Origin: Rhodoferax sp.
GTDB lineage: Bacteria; Pseudomonadota; Gammaproteobacteria; Burkholderiales; Burkholderiaceae_C
Assembly (NCBI GenBank): GCA_031291295.1
Contig: JARLJI010000212.1
Location: 112,171-176,170, forward strand
Length of the DNA stretch: 64,000 nt
Direction: 5' to 3'
Position numbers and translations under genes: made by a program. Below, one piece after another: positions 63,704 to 64,000 of the stretch. The notes under the pieces were generated by a model. The model searched no databases and was not told the DNA's origin. It worked only from the letters and a program-made list of their open reading frames with translations. Numbering within the stretch: position 1 is the first letter of the stretch; every line of letters starts with the position of its first letter.

Positions 63704-64000
63704 GCCGAACGGTTGCCGCGCTGACGCTGGCCGTGCTGCTGGTGCACTGGGCCGTGCTGGCCTGGCTGGCCGCCCATTGGCAGGAGGCCTCGGTGCTGCG
63801 GCCCATGGCCGCGCCGATGCTGACGCGCGAGATCGTGCCCACGGCCCCGTCGCCACCACCCGTTCCCAAGAGAAAAGCAGCGCCAGCCCATGCCGCACGG
63901 GCTCATAAAGCTACCAAATCAATAGCAATCGAAGCTGCCGCGCCACCACAGCCACCTGCCGCCGAAGCGCCGCCGGAGCCCGCCGCCGCCGCGCCCGACG
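63682..64000 (+). CDS. Proline-rich single-pass membrane protein, N-terminal part (runs off the right edge)
   Basis: The frame starts with GTG 22 bp before the M61 stop. It encodes a short basic start, one hydrophobic helix (TVAALTLAVLLVHWAVLAWL) and then a Pro/Ala/Glu-rich stretch (PSPPPVPKRKAA, PPQPPAAEAPPEPAAAA). This plan fits TonB-like proteins and the N-terminus of DUF3108 proteins; I cannot choose between them because the C-terminal domain is beyond the window. A copy of the AT-rich repeat (63910-63926) encodes ATKSIAI in frame. Confidence 0.6.
   Translation, partial: MARIPGLGRTVAALTLAVLLVHWAVLAWLAAHWQEASVLRPMAAPMLTREIVPTAPSPPPVPKRKAAPAHAARAHKATKSIAIEAAAPPQPPAAEAPPEPAAAAPD
63910..63926. 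repeat. AT-rich hairpin repeat, copy 11 (inside the last gene)
   Basis: GCTACCAAATCAATAGC is the repeat core, in the proline-rich coding region and in frame. Confidence 0.55.

Noticed and set aside
1..64000. CRISPR array
   Set aside because: The dispersed repeats are kilobases apart with no regular spacers and no cas genes are present.

Overview
The window is a GC-rich chromosomal segment from a betaproteobacterium, most likely a member of the Comamonadaceae (Polaromonas, Rhodoferax or Variovorax-like). This rests on gene content and order (pcaIJF with a divergent IclR regulator, rubredoxin-pilGHIJ-chpA next to thiD-hemL, dusB-fis-purH, ruvX-pyrR-pyrB-pyrC') and on two dispersed short-repeat families. 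One is an AT-rich hairpin of the form GCTAT-N5..7-ATAGC. The other is a GC-rich repeat of about 75 bp. No sequence search was run, so the genus is a guess.

Layout. 1-2.6 kb: beta-ketoadipate catabolism (pcaIJF) with its divergent IclR regulator. 2.6-3.5 kb: two small conserved proteins and a gene remnant. 3.6-11.8 kb: an energy and acid-stress cluster with a P-type proton ATPase, a PPK2 polyphosphate kinase, an exported VOC protein and a small lipoprotein, converging on phosphoketolase-acetate kinase. 12.2-15.8 kb: cytochrome c4, then a MoxR ATPase / VWA-protein operon. 15.8-21.6 kb: tamA-tamB outer-membrane assembly. 21.6-22.7 kb: tRNA-Arg(CCT), an IS481-type remnant and an EamA transporter. 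22.9-26.5 kb: an accessory catabolic module (MFS, LacI regulator, alpha/beta hydrolase) lying between two livF 3' ends. 26.6-31.1 kb: a complete livKHMGF branched-chain or aromatic-acid ABC transporter. 31.5-36.3 kb: a second accessory catabolic unit (MFS, cupin, sulfatase) with a divergent LysR regulator. 36.3-42.0 kb: a hydrolase, an acyltransferase and the pyrimidine genes pyrC', pyrB, pyrR with ruvX and yqgE. 42.1-52.0 kb: the Pil-Chp chemosensory system for type IV pili, with rubredoxin. 52.1-64 kb: housekeeping genes (thiD, hemL, purH, fis, dusB, a DedA-like membrane protein, ychF, a MOSC protein, a UbiH-family hydroxylase, dsbC, an M61 peptidase) and the start of a proline-rich membrane-anchored protein.

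How the parts fit. Aromatic catabolism at the left edge yields succinyl-CoA and acetyl-CoA. The phosphoketolase/acetate kinase pair makes ATP from sugar phosphates through acetyl phosphate. PPK2 can move phosphate between polyphosphate and nucleotides, and the proton ATPase would spend or balance that energy at the membrane. Two small uptake-plus-hydrolysis modules, each with its own regulator and a visible operator candidate, look like accessory catabolic cargo of unknown substrate.

The most unusual structure is not a gene. It is the AT-rich hairpin repeat: I count eleven copies, mostly at convergent gene ends, but several lie inside open reading frames without breaking them. A second, GC-rich repeat occupies gaps in the pyr operon and appears to encode the N-terminus of PyrR. 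An intrinsic-terminator-like hairpin also lies inside the signal-peptide codons of tamA.
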